Below are positions 6,508-13,418 of a DNA stretch of 16,274 bases, in pieces (the first letter of the stretch is position 1; every line of letters begins with the position of its first letter). A model generated the notes under the pieces. That model worked only from the letters and a program-made list of their open reading frames with translations. It searched no databases and was not told where the DNA came from. The position numbers were made by a program, and so were the translations under genes. The DNA is from an uncultured Eubacteriales bacterium (GTDB taxonomy: Bacteria; Bacillota; Clostridia; Christensenellales; CAG-138), in assembly GCA_900543475.1 (NCBI GenBank), contig UQRU01000045.1:1-16274 (forward strand), read 5' to 3'.

Positions 6508-7766
6508 TCGGCAACCCCCTGGGCCATAGCTTTTCCAAGCCCATCCACGAGGCCCTGGGGGGCTATGCCTACCAGCTTTGCCCCCTGGAGCCGGAAGCCC
6601 TGCCCGGGTTTCTACAAAGGCGGGATTTTTTAGGCGTCAACGTGACCATCCCCTACAAGGCCGCGGTGATCCCCTACCTGGATCAGGTGGACCCCATGGC
6701 AAAGGCCATCGGCGCGGTGAATACCATCGTGAACCGGGGGGGCCGGCTCCTAGGCTATAATACGGATTACCTGGGGTTCTTGTACCTGGCCCGGGCGGCG
6801 GGGGTGGACTTTGCAGGGAAAAACCTGCTGATCCTGGGCAGCGGCGGCACCAGCCATACCGTATCCGCCGCGGCCCGGGCCCAGGGCGCCCGGCGCATCC
6901 AGATCGCCAGCCGGGGCCCCGGCCCGGGACAGCTCTCCTATGAACAGGCCCTGGCGCAACAGGATGTGGAACTGCTGGTGAACACCACCCCCCTGGGCAT
7001 GTACCCCAACAACCAGGCCTGCCCCATAGACCCGGGGGCCTTCCCTTGCCTAACAGCCGTGTTGGACGTGGTGTACAATCCCCTGCATACCTGCCTGGTG
7101 CAGCAGGCCCGGGCCCTGGGCCTGGCCGCTGCCGGCGGCTTAGCCATGCTGGTGGCCCAGGCTAAGTATGCGGCGGAGCTGTTTTTAAACCGGCCCCTGG
7201 AGGACGGCGCCCTAACGGCCATTTCCCGGGAAATATGGGCAAAACAGGCAAACCTGGTGCTCATCGGCATGCCAGGCAGCGGCAAGACCAGCCTGGGCCG
7301 GCTATGCGCCAAGGCCCTGGGCCGCCCCTTCCTGGACGTGGACGCGGCGGTGGAGGCGGCGGCGGGCATGGCCGTTTCCCGCATCTTCCAGCAGGAAGGG
7401 GAAGAAGGCTTCCGCCGCCGGGAGACCCAGGCGGTGCTAAAATTGGCCCGGGAGACCGGGCAGGTGATCGCCACCGGAGGCGGCTGCGTGCTGCGCAGGG
7501 AAAATTTGCAGGCCCTGGCCCAGAACGGGGTCATCCTACTGGTGGAGCGGCCCCTGGACCAATTGGCCCTGGGGGCGGGCCGGCCCCTTTCCGGCAGCCG
7601 GGAGGCGGTGGAGGCCCTTTACCAGGCCCGCCAGCCCCGCTATCGCCAGGCGGCGGCGGGGGTCATTCAAAACCATACTACATTGGAAGAAGCAGCCAGG
7701 CAGGCTACGGCGGAATTTCTCCGGCTGGCCCGGCCCTCGGCTTACCGAAAGGATTCAAACATATGA
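6492..7766 (+). CDS. aroE-aroK: Shikimate dehydrogenase / shikimate kinase fusion
   Basis: This 424-residue protein joins two successive enzymes: NADP-dependent reduction of 3-dehydroshikimate to shikimate, then ATP-dependent phosphorylation to shikimate 3-phosphate. The AroE half (1 to about 250) shows GNPLGHSFSKPIH (7-19) for shikimate binding, NVTIPYK with catalytic Lys56, NTD with Asp92, a Rossmann GSGGTS (116-121), NTTPLGMYP (164-172) and the C-terminal AMLVAQA. The AroK half (about 253-424) has Walker A GMPGSGKTS (259-267), DVD at 282-284, FRRRE (307-311), ATGGGCV (327-333) and the lid RPL at 364-366. All key residues are present in both halves and no frameshift is seen, so both should be active. 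AAGGAGG lies 4 nt before ATG 6492, which decides the start. The stop overlaps aroF as ATGA. Confidence 0.95.
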   Translation: MEYGLIGNPLGHSFSKPIHEALGGYAYQLCPLEPEALPGFLQRRDFLGVNVTIPYKAAVIPYLDQVDPMAKAIGAVNTIVNRGGRLLGYNTDYLGFLYLARAAGVDFAGKNLLILGSGGTSHTVSAAARAQGARRIQIASRGPGPGQLSYEQALAQQDVELLVNTTPLGMYPNNQACPIDPGAFPCLTAVLDVVYNPLHTCLVQQARALGLAAAGGLAMLVAQAKYAAELFLNRPLEDGALTAISREIWAKQANLVLIGMPGSGKTSLGRLCAKALGRPFLDVDAAVEAAAGMAVSRIFQQEGEEGFRRRETQAVLKLARETGQVIATGGGCVLRRENLQALAQNGVILLVERPLDQLALGAGRPLSGSREAVEALYQARQPRYRQAAAGVIQNHTTLEEAARQATAEFLRLARPSAYRKDSNI

Positions 7767-8779
7767 TTATCAGCACCAAACTGGGAACCCCCAAAGAAGA
7801 ATTGGAAAAACTGGTGGGAAGCTTTGAAGGCCAGGGCATCCGGGTCAGCGTCATCACCGGTACGGACTATACGGTCATCGGCCTGGTGGGGGATACCACC
7901 CGCCTGGATGAAAAGCGCATCCGGGCCAACCCCTATGTGGACAACGTACAGCGGGTTTCCGAGCCCTATAAGCTGGCCAACCGCCTGTTCCACCACGAGG
8001 ATTCCGTCATCTCGGTCCGGGGCATCCCGGTGGGGGGCAAGGAAAAACTGGCGGTCATCGGCGGCCCCTGCTCCGTGGAGGGCAAGGAGCAGATCGTGGA
8101 GGTGGCCAAAAGCGTCAAGGCCGCCGGCGGCCATATGCTCCGGGGGGGCGCCTATAAGCCCCGTACTTCCCCTTACGCCTTCCAGGGCCTGGGTACCGAG
8201 GGCATCCTGGACCTGGTGGAAGCCCGCAAGGTCACCGGCTTACCCATTGTCAGCGAACTGATGAGCGAGGACAAGATCGACGAATTTGAGGAATATGTGG
8301 ATCTGGTCCAGATCGGCGCGCGGAATATGCAAAACTTCCAGCTCCTTAAGGCGGTGGGCAAAATGTCCAAGCCCATCCTGCTCAAGCGGGGCCTGGCCAA
8401 TACCATCGAGGAGTGGATCATGAGCGCGGAATACATCATGGCCGCCGGCAACCCCAACGTGATCTTCTGCGAACGGGGCATCCGCACCTTTGAAAAGTAT
8501 ACCCGCAATACCCTGGATCTTTCCGTGATCCCCATCATCAAGCGCAAGAGCCATCTGCCCATCATCATCGATCCCAGCCATGCCACCGGGGACTGGCGGT
8601 ATGTGGAAAGCATGAGCTTGGCGGCCATCGCCGCCGGGGCGGACGGGCTTATCATCGAGGTACACGCCCACCCCGAGGCCGCCTGGAGCGACGGGGCTCA
8701 GAGCGTGCGGCCGGAGCGTTTCGCCTCCATCATCCAAAAAGGCCGCACCATCGCCCAGGTGATCGGCCGGGACCTGTAA
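7763..8779 (+). CDS. aroF: 3-deoxy-7-phosphoheptulonate (DAHP) synthase, type I-beta
   Basis: This enzyme condenses PEP with erythrose 4-phosphate and opens the shikimate pathway. The 338-residue length and architecture match the Thermotoga-type enzyme: an N-terminal ferredoxin-like regulatory domain (about 1-70, ending NPYVDNVQRVSEPYKL) followed by a TIM barrel. Metal-ligand candidates are Cys103 (GGPCS), His273 (DPSHATG), Glu299 (IIEVH) and Asp310 (WSDG); KPRTSPYAFQG (132-142) lines the substrate site. In this subclass the N-terminal domain mediates Tyr/Phe feedback inhibition, so the same is inferred here. The start at 7763 overlaps the upstream stop (ATGA) and has GAAAGGA about 9 nt before it. 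aroA begins one nucleotide after the stop. Confidence 0.96.
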   Translation: MIISTKLGTPKEELEKLVGSFEGQGIRVSVITGTDYTVIGLVGDTTRLDEKRIRANPYVDNVQRVSEPYKLANRLFHHEDSVISVRGIPVGGKEKLAVIGGPCSVEGKEQIVEVAKSVKAAGGHMLRGGAYKPRTSPYAFQGLGTEGILDLVEARKVTGLPIVSELMSEDKIDEFEEYVDLVQIGARNMQNFQLLKAVGKMSKPILLKRGLANTIEEWIMSAEYIMAAGNPNVIFCERGIRTFEKYTRNTLDLSVIPIIKRKSHLPIIIDPSHATGDWRYVESMSLAAIAAGADGLIIEVHAHPEAAWSDGAQSVRPERFASIIQKGRTIAQVIGRDL

Positions 8780-8780
8780 G

Positions 8781-10034
8781 ATGCTGGCCCGCATCCAGCC
8801 CAGCCGCCTCCAGGGCTGCGTCACCGTCCCCCCCTCCAAAAGCATGGCCCACCGGGCCTTGCTCTGCGCCGGCCTCGCCGCCGGGACCACCCAGATCCAA
8901 GGGATCTTGCCCTCCCAGGATATGGAAGCCACCTGCCGGGCCTTGACCGCCCTGGGGGCGTCCATTGCCCGCCAGGGCTCCTTGGCCCGGGTGCAGGGGG
9001 TGGCCGGCCGGCCCAAGGCCCCCCAGGGGCCGGTGGACTGCGGGGAAAGCGGCAGCACCCTGCGCTTTCTCATCCCCGCCTTTGCCCTGGCTTCGGCCCC
9101 GGCCCGGCTCACCGGCCGCGGCCGCCTGCCCCAGCGGCCCTTAGGCCCCTATGGGGCCATCTTCCACGGCCAGGGCCTGCCCTTTGCCCAGGACGAAACC
9201 GGGGTGTCCTTTCAGGGCCCCTTGGCCCCCGGGGACTATGGGCTGCCCGGGGATGTGAGCAGCCAGTTCATTTCCGGCCTGCTCTTCGCCCTGCCCCTAT
9301 TGCCCGGGGATAGCCATATTCGCATCCAGCCCCCCTTTGAAAGCCGGGGCTATGTAAACATGACCCTTCAGGTTATGGACGCCTTTGGAGTACAGGCTGC
9401 CTTCCTGGACGGGCTGACCCTGCACGTCCCGGGGAACCAGCGGTTTACCGCCCCCGCCGCCCCCTTCCTGGTGGAGGGGGACGATTCCCAGGCGGCCTTT
9501 TTCCTGACCCTGGACGCCATTCTGGGGGATGTGTCGGTCGCCGGCCTCTCTCCCCGCTCCATCCAGGGGGATCGGGTCATGGGGGAGATCCTGGCCCGCT
9601 GCGGCCACGTGCCCGGCCAGCCCCCTAGGCCCTTGGCCCCCTTTGTGGCAGACCTAGGGGATTGCCCGGACCTGGGGCCCATCCTGATGACCCTGGGACT
9701 GTTTTGCCAAGGGGAAAGCCGTCTGCTAAACGCCGGCCGGCTCCGCCTTAAGGAAAGCGACCGGGGGACGGCCATGGCCCAGGAGCTCAGCAAGCTGGGA
9801 GGCCAGGCCAGCCTGGCCGGGGATGAGATCCGCATCCGCCAAAGCAGGCTGCGCCCCGGCCCCGCCCTATCCAGCCACGGGGACCACCGGATCGCCATGG
9901 CCCTGGCCGTGGCCGCCCTGGGCGCCCGCATCCCCGTGGAGATCCAGGGGGCGGAGGCGGTGGAGAAAAGCTATCCCGACTTCTGGAAGGACCTGGCCCA
10001 TTTGGGGGCCAGGGTGGAGCTTTGCCATGGATAA
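8781..10034 (+). CDS. aroA: 3-phosphoshikimate 1-carboxyvinyltransferase (EPSP synthase)
   Basis: AroA transfers the enolpyruvyl group of PEP to shikimate 3-phosphate. The 417-residue protein has PPSKSMAHRAL (17-27; Lys20, Ser21, Arg25), GESGSTLRF (88-96), SSQFISG (160-166), DLGDCPD with Asp297, LKESDR (323-328), and HGDHR (366-370), all expected for the two-domain inverted alpha/beta fold. The loop that in the E. coli enzyme reads NAGTAMRP is ESGSTLRF here; the Gly equivalent to E. coli Gly96 is retained, while Thr97 and Pro101 equivalents are Ser and Phe. It starts one nucleotide after the aroF stop without a strong ribosome binding site, suggesting translational coupling, and its last 8 nt overlap tyrA. 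Confidence 0.96.
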   Translation: MLARIQPSRLQGCVTVPPSKSMAHRALLCAGLAAGTTQIQGILPSQDMEATCRALTALGASIARQGSLARVQGVAGRPKAPQGPVDCGESGSTLRFLIPAFALASAPARLTGRGRLPQRPLGPYGAIFHGQGLPFAQDETGVSFQGPLAPGDYGLPGDVSSQFISGLLFALPLLPGDSHIRIQPPFESRGYVNMTLQVMDAFGVQAAFLDGLTLHVPGNQRFTAPAAPFLVEGDDSQAAFFLTLDAILGDVSVAGLSPRSIQGDRVMGEILARCGHVPGQPPRPLAPFVADLGDCPDLGPILMTLGLFCQGESRLLNAGRLRLKESDRGTAMAQELSKLGGQASLAGDEIRIRQSRLRPGPALSSHGDHRIAMALAVAALGARIPVEIQGAEAVEKSYPDFWKDLAHLGARVELCHG

Positions 10035-10893
10035 ATCCAACGTTTGCATTGTGGGCCTGGGATTGCTGGGGGGCAGCTATGCCATGGCCCTGTCCCGCAA
10101 GGGCCACACGGTCACCGCCATCGACCGGGACCCGGCGGCCATCGCCTATGGGCTGGACCGGGGCCTCATCCAAAAAGGCGCCACAGCGGATTACGCCCCC
10201 CTGCTGCAGGCGGCCGGCCTGGTGGTGCTTTGCCTCTACCCCCATAGCATCCTACCCTGGCTTTCGGAAAACCAGAACCTGCTTTCCCCAGGCTGCCTTC
10301 TGACCGACGTGTGCGGGGTCAAAGGGGGCATCGTGGCGGAGGCCCAGGCCCTCCTGCGCCAGGATGTGGAGTTTGTGCCCGCCCACCCCATGGCCGGCCG
10401 GGAACGGCTGGGGGTGCAAAACGCCGATTGCGCCATCTTCGCCCCCGCCAACTTTATCATCACCCCCACCCCCGCCAATACCCCCGCCGCCATCGCCCGC
10501 ATCGAGGCCCTGGCCTGGGAGCTGGGCTTTGCCCGGGTGGTGCGGCTTTCCCCAAAGGAGCACGATGCCATCATCGGCTACGTAAGCCAGCTCACCCACG
10601 CCATTGCCGTGAGCCTGATGCTGGCCAACGACGACCCCAGGCTCCCCCTGTTTACCGGGGATTCCTTCCGGGACCTGACCCGCATCGCCCGCATTGACGA
10701 GACCCTCTGGTCCGAGCTGTTCCTCCACAACCGGGACGCCCTCCTCCAGCAGATCGACCGGTTCTCCGCCGCCCTGGCCCAGCTTCGGGAACAGGTGGCT
10801 GCGGAAAACGAGGCGGGCCTTAAGGCCATGTTCCGCCTCTCCAGCCAGCGCAGAAGCTGGCTGAATCAGCCCCAGCAGCCGGATCCCAGCTGA
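10027..10893 (+). CDS. tyrA: Prephenate dehydrogenase
   Basis: TyrA oxidatively decarboxylates prephenate to 4-hydroxyphenylpyruvate on the way to tyrosine. The 288-residue protein opens with the Rossmann motif GLGLLGGS (10-17). Asp33 at the end of beta-2 (AIDRD) favours NAD over NADP. HPMAGRE (120-126) and SQLTHAIA (187-194, His191) are the catalytic-region signatures, followed by FRDLTRIA (214-221). It ends without the C-terminal ACT domain present in Bacillus TyrA, so feedback by tyrosine through that domain is not expected. The start at 10027 is nested in the end of aroA by 8 nt. It is the last gene of the aromatic operon and converges with murC 112 bp away. Arogenate use cannot be excluded from sequence. 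Confidence 0.95.
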   Translation: MDKSNVCIVGLGLLGGSYAMALSRKGHTVTAIDRDPAAIAYGLDRGLIQKGATADYAPLLQAAGLVVLCLYPHSILPWLSENQNLLSPGCLLTDVCGVKGGIVAEAQALLRQDVEFVPAHPMAGRERLGVQNADCAIFAPANFIITPTPANTPAAIARIEALAWELGFARVVRLSPKEHDAIIGYVSQLTHAIAVSLMLANDDPRLPLFTGDSFRDLTRIARIDETLWSELFLHNRDALLQQIDRFSAALAQLREQVAAENEAGLKAMFRLSSQRRSWLNQPQQPDPS

Positions 10894-10901
10894 TCCCCAG
10901 G

Positions 10902-10937
10902 GGAAGCTCCGCCCCCCCCCGGATGGCCGGAGCTTCC
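10902..10937. repeat. Stem-loop after tyrA (10-bp perfect arms)
   Basis: GGAAGCTCCG (10902-10911) pairs perfectly with CGGAGCTTCC (10928-10937) across a C-rich loop. It lies right after the last gene of the aromatic operon. On the + strand it is followed by TGAAAGG with no T-run, so it may protect the 3' end of the mRNA or mark a non-canonical stop, not a textbook intrinsic terminator. Confidence 0.5.
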
Positions 10938-10938
10938 T

Positions 10939-10977
10939 GAAAGGAAAGACAGCAAGCCGCCCAATGGGCGGCTTGCT
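10939..10977 (-). terminator. Rho-independent terminator of murC
   Basis: AGCAAGCCGCCC (10951-10962) and GGGCGGCTTGCT (10966-10977) form a perfect 12-bp stem with a 3-nt loop, 28 bp past the murC stop. On the minus strand it is followed by GTCTTTCCTTTC (10950-10939), a broken but T-rich tract. It may also slow plus-strand transcription leaving tyrA. Confidence 0.7.
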
Positions 10978-11005
10978 GCATAGATCCGCAAAAAGGCGGC
11001 AGGGA

Positions 11006-12379
11006 TCAGAGCAGCTTTTTGGTCTGCTTGTAAACGTCGCCGCTGCCCAGGGTGATCACCAGGTCGCCCGGGTTGGCGTGGGCGACCAGGTAGGCCCGGA
11101 TGGATTCAAAGGTGCCCAGGTAGGTGGCGTTGCCGCCGGAGGCATTGATGGCAGCCACCATGTCTTTTGCATGGACGGTGCCGTCGTCCACTTCCCGGCC
11201 GGGATAGATATCCGGCACCAGCACCTCGTCCGCCTGGTTGAAGCAGGTGACGGTTCCGGTAAACAGGGTTTTGGCCCGGGTATAGCTGTTGCACTGGAAC
11301 ACGCACCAGAGCTTCTTGTGGGTCATGCGGCAAGCGCCCTCCAGGGTGGCCCGGATCTCCGCAGGATGGTGGGCATAGTCGTGATACACCCGCACGCCCC
11401 CCCGCTCCCCGTAGTATTCAAACCGGCGGCGGGTATTTTGGAATTTGGCCAGGGCGGCGGCAATGTCCTGGAATGCGGCGCCCAGGTGCAGGGCTACCGC
11501 TGCGGCGGCCATGGAATCGATGATCTGATGGGTGCCTTGGACGTGGAGCTGGATGCGGCCTAAGGTTTTACCCCGGAAGGTCAGGTCATAGGAGGGGCAG
11601 CCGTCGTGATCGTAGCGGATATCTGCGGGCATGTAATCGGCGCTGGCCATGCCGTAGCTGATTTTATTGCCGGGGAAGGGGGCAAAAAGCTGCCGCACCC
11701 GAGGATCGTCGGTACAGGCGAAAAGCCAGCCGTCCTGGGGCAGCAGGCCGATGAATTGCTGGAAGGCAGCCTGGATATTTTCGATGGTTTTGTAATAGTC
11801 CAGGTGGTCGTTGTCGATGTTGTTGATAATGGCGATGGTGGGATGCAAGGTGAGGAAGCTGCCCACGTACTCGCAGGCCTCTGTAATGAATAGGTCCTGG
11901 GAGCCGATGCGGGTCCCTCCTTGGAGGAATTCGGTAAACCCGCCGATATGAACGGTAGCATCCAAGCCGCCCTGCTGGCTGATCATGGCCAGCATGGAAG
12001 TAATGGTGGTTTTTCCATGGCAACCAGCCACCCCCACCACGGTTTTATAGCCCTGGGAAAGCTGCCCCAGGGCTTGGCTGCGTTCCAGCTCAGGGATGCC
12101 CAGCTCTCTTGCCCGGACCCGTTCGGGATTGTCTGCTTTGATGGCGGCGCTGTAGATGACCAGGTCGGCGCCTTCCACGTTTTCAGCCGCCTGGCCGATG
12201 GTGACTGGGATGCCCAGCTGGGCCAACCGCTCGGTAAAGGGGGAGGTGGTGCTGTCGCTGCCCCGGACGGTATAGCCTCGGGCGGCCAGCACCTGGGCCA
12301 GCCCGTTCATGGAACAACCGCCGATGCCGATAAGGTGGATGACTTGGTGGTCGGTGATGTGGGGTGTGGATTGGGTCAT
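11006..12379 (-). CDS. murC: UDP-N-acetylmuramate--L-alanine ligase, clostridial variant
   Basis: MurC adds L-Ala to UDP-MurNAc using ATP, the first step of the peptidoglycan stem peptide, in the cytoplasm. The 457-residue protein follows the Mur ligase plan: N-terminal nucleotide-sugar domain with GIGGCSMNGLAQVL, central ATPase with P-loop GCHGKTT (119-125), TEACEYVGSFL (166-176), NIDNDHLDYY (187-196), then YHDYAHHPAEI (332-342) and GSGDVY near the end. Several motifs deviate from Bacillus or E. coli MurC: GCHGKTT for GTHGKTT, EACEY for EADES(D), and FQCNSYTR (361-368) for FQPHRYTR. I believe EACEY versions occur in Clostridia, so this is probably the genuine ligase, though a paralogue is possible. 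GGAGGTGATCC before ATG 12379 matches the 16S anti-Shine-Dalgarno region almost fully and fixes the start; a longer in-frame reading into ispE is rejected. Confidence 0.88.
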   Translation of the reverse strand: MTQSTPHITDHQVIHLIGIGGCSMNGLAQVLAARGYTVRGSDSTTSPFTERLAQLGIPVTIGQAAENVEGADLVIYSAAIKADNPERVRARELGIPELERSQALGQLSQGYKTVVGVAGCHGKTTITSMLAMISQQGGLDATVHIGGFTEFLQGGTRIGSQDLFITEACEYVGSFLTLHPTIAIINNIDNDHLDYYKTIENIQAAFQQFIGLLPQDGWLFACTDDPRVRQLFAPFPGNKISYGMASADYMPADIRYDHDGCPSYDLTFRGKTLGRIQLHVQGTHQIIDSMAAAAVALHLGAAFQDIAAALAKFQNTRRRFEYYGERGGVRVYHDYAHHPAEIRATLEGACRMTHKKLWCVFQCNSYTRAKTLFTGTVTCFNQADEVLVPDIYPGREVDDGTVHAKDMVAAINASGGNATYLGTFESIRAYLVAHANPGDLVITLGSGDVYKQTKKLL

Positions 12380-12398
12380 GGGATCACCTCCGTTAAGC

Positions 12399-12435
12399 AT
12401 AAAAGGAACAACCGCCGGGCCAGGGCCCGAGGCGG
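12399..12435 (-). terminator. Stem-loop with T-rich tail between ispE and murC
   Basis: On the minus strand CCGC..CGGGCC pairs with GGCCCG.GCGG (12435-12412; about 9-10 bp with a 2-nt bulge), followed by TTGTTCCTTTTAT. It lies 24 bp past the ispE stop but inside the proposed murC leader, upstream of the murC ribosome binding site. It may be an ispE terminator, or an attenuator controlling murC. Confidence 0.5.
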
Positions 12436-12458
12436 AAAAACCATAGGTTGTTACCCAT

Positions 12459-12487
12459 ATTATACCGCAAAATCCCCGGTTGAGCAA
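12459..12487 (-). promoter_or_regulatory. Sigma-A promoter of murC
   Basis: On the minus strand TTGCTC (12487-12482), a 17-bp spacer and a perfect TATAAT (12464-12459) are present. The -10 overlaps the ispE stop codon. Transcription would start near 12452, giving a leader of about 73 nt that contains the 12412-12435 stem-loop. The -35 is weak (3/6). Confidence 0.6.
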
Positions 12488-13332
12488 AGGGCGCGAAAGG
12501 GGAGACCTGTAAAATGCCCATAGGCCTGCCGCCCCGCTTCCAGGGTGGGGAACAGGCCCGCCACACAGGCGCCGCTGCCCGTCATAAAGGCGGCCAAAGC
12601 CCCCTGGGCCAGAAGCGCGTCTTTGAGCAGCCCGATCTCCGGCGCCAGGGCAGTAGCCGGGGCTTCCAGGGCGTTGCGCAAAAAGGGGGCCAGGGCCTGG
12701 GGCGGCCCTTGCAGGGCGGCTAAAGCGCCCTGGGTGTCCGGATGGGGCAGGGGCAGGCGCAGGCTGCGGAACAGGGCGGCGGTGGAGACCCCCGTCTCGC
12801 CCATAAGCAGCAGCAGATGGAGTTGAGGGCAGGGCAAAGGGGTTAGCTTGTGGCCGATGCCCTCCGCCAGGGCGCAGCCCCCTTGGAGGCAAAAGGGCAC
12901 GTCTGCGCCTACGGCGCGGGCCATGGCAAAAAGGGCCGGTCCATCGATCCCGCCGTAAAGCCGGCTTAGCCCCCGCAATACCGCCGCTGCATCCGCGCTG
13001 CCGCCTCCCAAGCCGGCCTGTTGGGGGATGGCTTTTATCAGGTGGACCCGGGCGCCCCCGGGCCGCTGGGCAAAAAAAGCCTCCGCTGCCCGGCGGGCGG
13101 TGTTGTCCTGGGGCAGGGCCTGGCCTTCCCAGGTGACTTCCAGCACCCCCGGCGGGGCCGTTTGCAGGATCACCTGGTCGAATAGGTTTACGCTGGCCAT
13201 AATGCTGGCCAACGCATGGTAGCCGTCCGGCCGCCGGCCCAATACGTCTAGGGTCAGGTTCACCTTGGCCGGGGCCAGCAGGGACAGGGAAGGAACGCCG
13301 GCAGACTGCCGGTCAAACAATGCATGTGTCAT
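12460..13332 (-). CDS. ispE: 4-diphosphocytidyl-2-C-methyl-D-erythritol kinase
   Basis: IspE phosphorylates CDP-methylerythritol in the MEP pathway that makes IPP and DMAPP, hence undecaprenyl lipid carriers. The 290-residue GHMP kinase shows LAPAKVNLTLDVLGRRPDGYH (19-39, catalytic Lys23), the glycine-rich ATP loop PQQAGLGGGSADAA (103-116), GADVPFCLQGG with Asp144, and MTGSGACVAGLF (250-261). The N-terminus is about ten residues longer than I would expect before APAK, but no better start is visible. No Shine-Dalgarno sequence precedes ATG 13332; the proposed promoter would start transcription at about this ATG, so a leaderless mRNA is likely. murC follows 80 bp downstream with its own promoter. 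Confidence 0.94.
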   Translation of the reverse strand: MTHALFDRQSAGVPSLSLLAPAKVNLTLDVLGRRPDGYHALASIMASVNLFDQVILQTAPPGVLEVTWEGQALPQDNTARRAAEAFFAQRPGGARVHLIKAIPQQAGLGGGSADAAAVLRGLSRLYGGIDGPALFAMARAVGADVPFCLQGGCALAEGIGHKLTPLPCPQLHLLLLMGETGVSTAALFRSLRLPLPHPDTQGALAALQGPPQALAPFLRNALEAPATALAPEIGLLKDALLAQGALAAFMTGSGACVAGLFPTLEAGRQAYGHFTGLPFRALCSTGDFAV

Positions 13333-13338
13333 GGATTT

Positions 13339-13366
13339 ATTGTATCATAATCCCGGCTTTGGGCAA
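13339..13366 (-). promoter_or_regulatory. Candidate sigma-A promoter of ispE (leaderless)
   Basis: On the minus strand TTGCCC (13366-13361), a 16-bp spacer and TACAAT (13344-13339, 5/6) are present. A start about 7 nt past the -10 falls at 13332, the A of the ispE ATG. This agrees with the absence of a ribosome binding site. It overlaps the spoIIR promoter on the other strand. Confidence 0.5.
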
Positions 13367-13370
13367 GAAT
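13342..13370 (+). promoter_or_regulatory. spoIIR: Candidate sigma-F (forespore) promoter of spoIIR
   Basis: GTATC (13342-13346) matches 4/5 of the sigma-F -35 GYWTA. After a 15-bp spacer, GGCAAGAAT (13362-13370) matches the -10 pattern GGNNANANT at every fixed position. spoIIR is a known sigma-F gene in Bacillus subtilis. The expected start near 13377 leaves a leader of about 40 nt. Sigma-G recognition is also possible, as the two factors share features. Confidence 0.55.
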
Positions 13371-13418
13371 GCTTTTATTACAAGGTTCATTGATTCTTAT
13401 GGAAAACGAGGTAAAAAT

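Noticed and set aside
7235..7762. Upstream extension of DAHP synthase into the shikimate kinase region
   Set aside because: The extra residues are Pro/Gly-rich frame noise from the overlapping kinase gene; the ferredoxin-like domain begins at 7763 with a good upstream site.
12380..12892. In-frame extension that would make MurC 628 residues long
   Set aside because: The extension is antisense-like GC sequence overlapping ispE in another frame; the near-perfect ribosome binding site and the conserved N-terminus both point to 12379.
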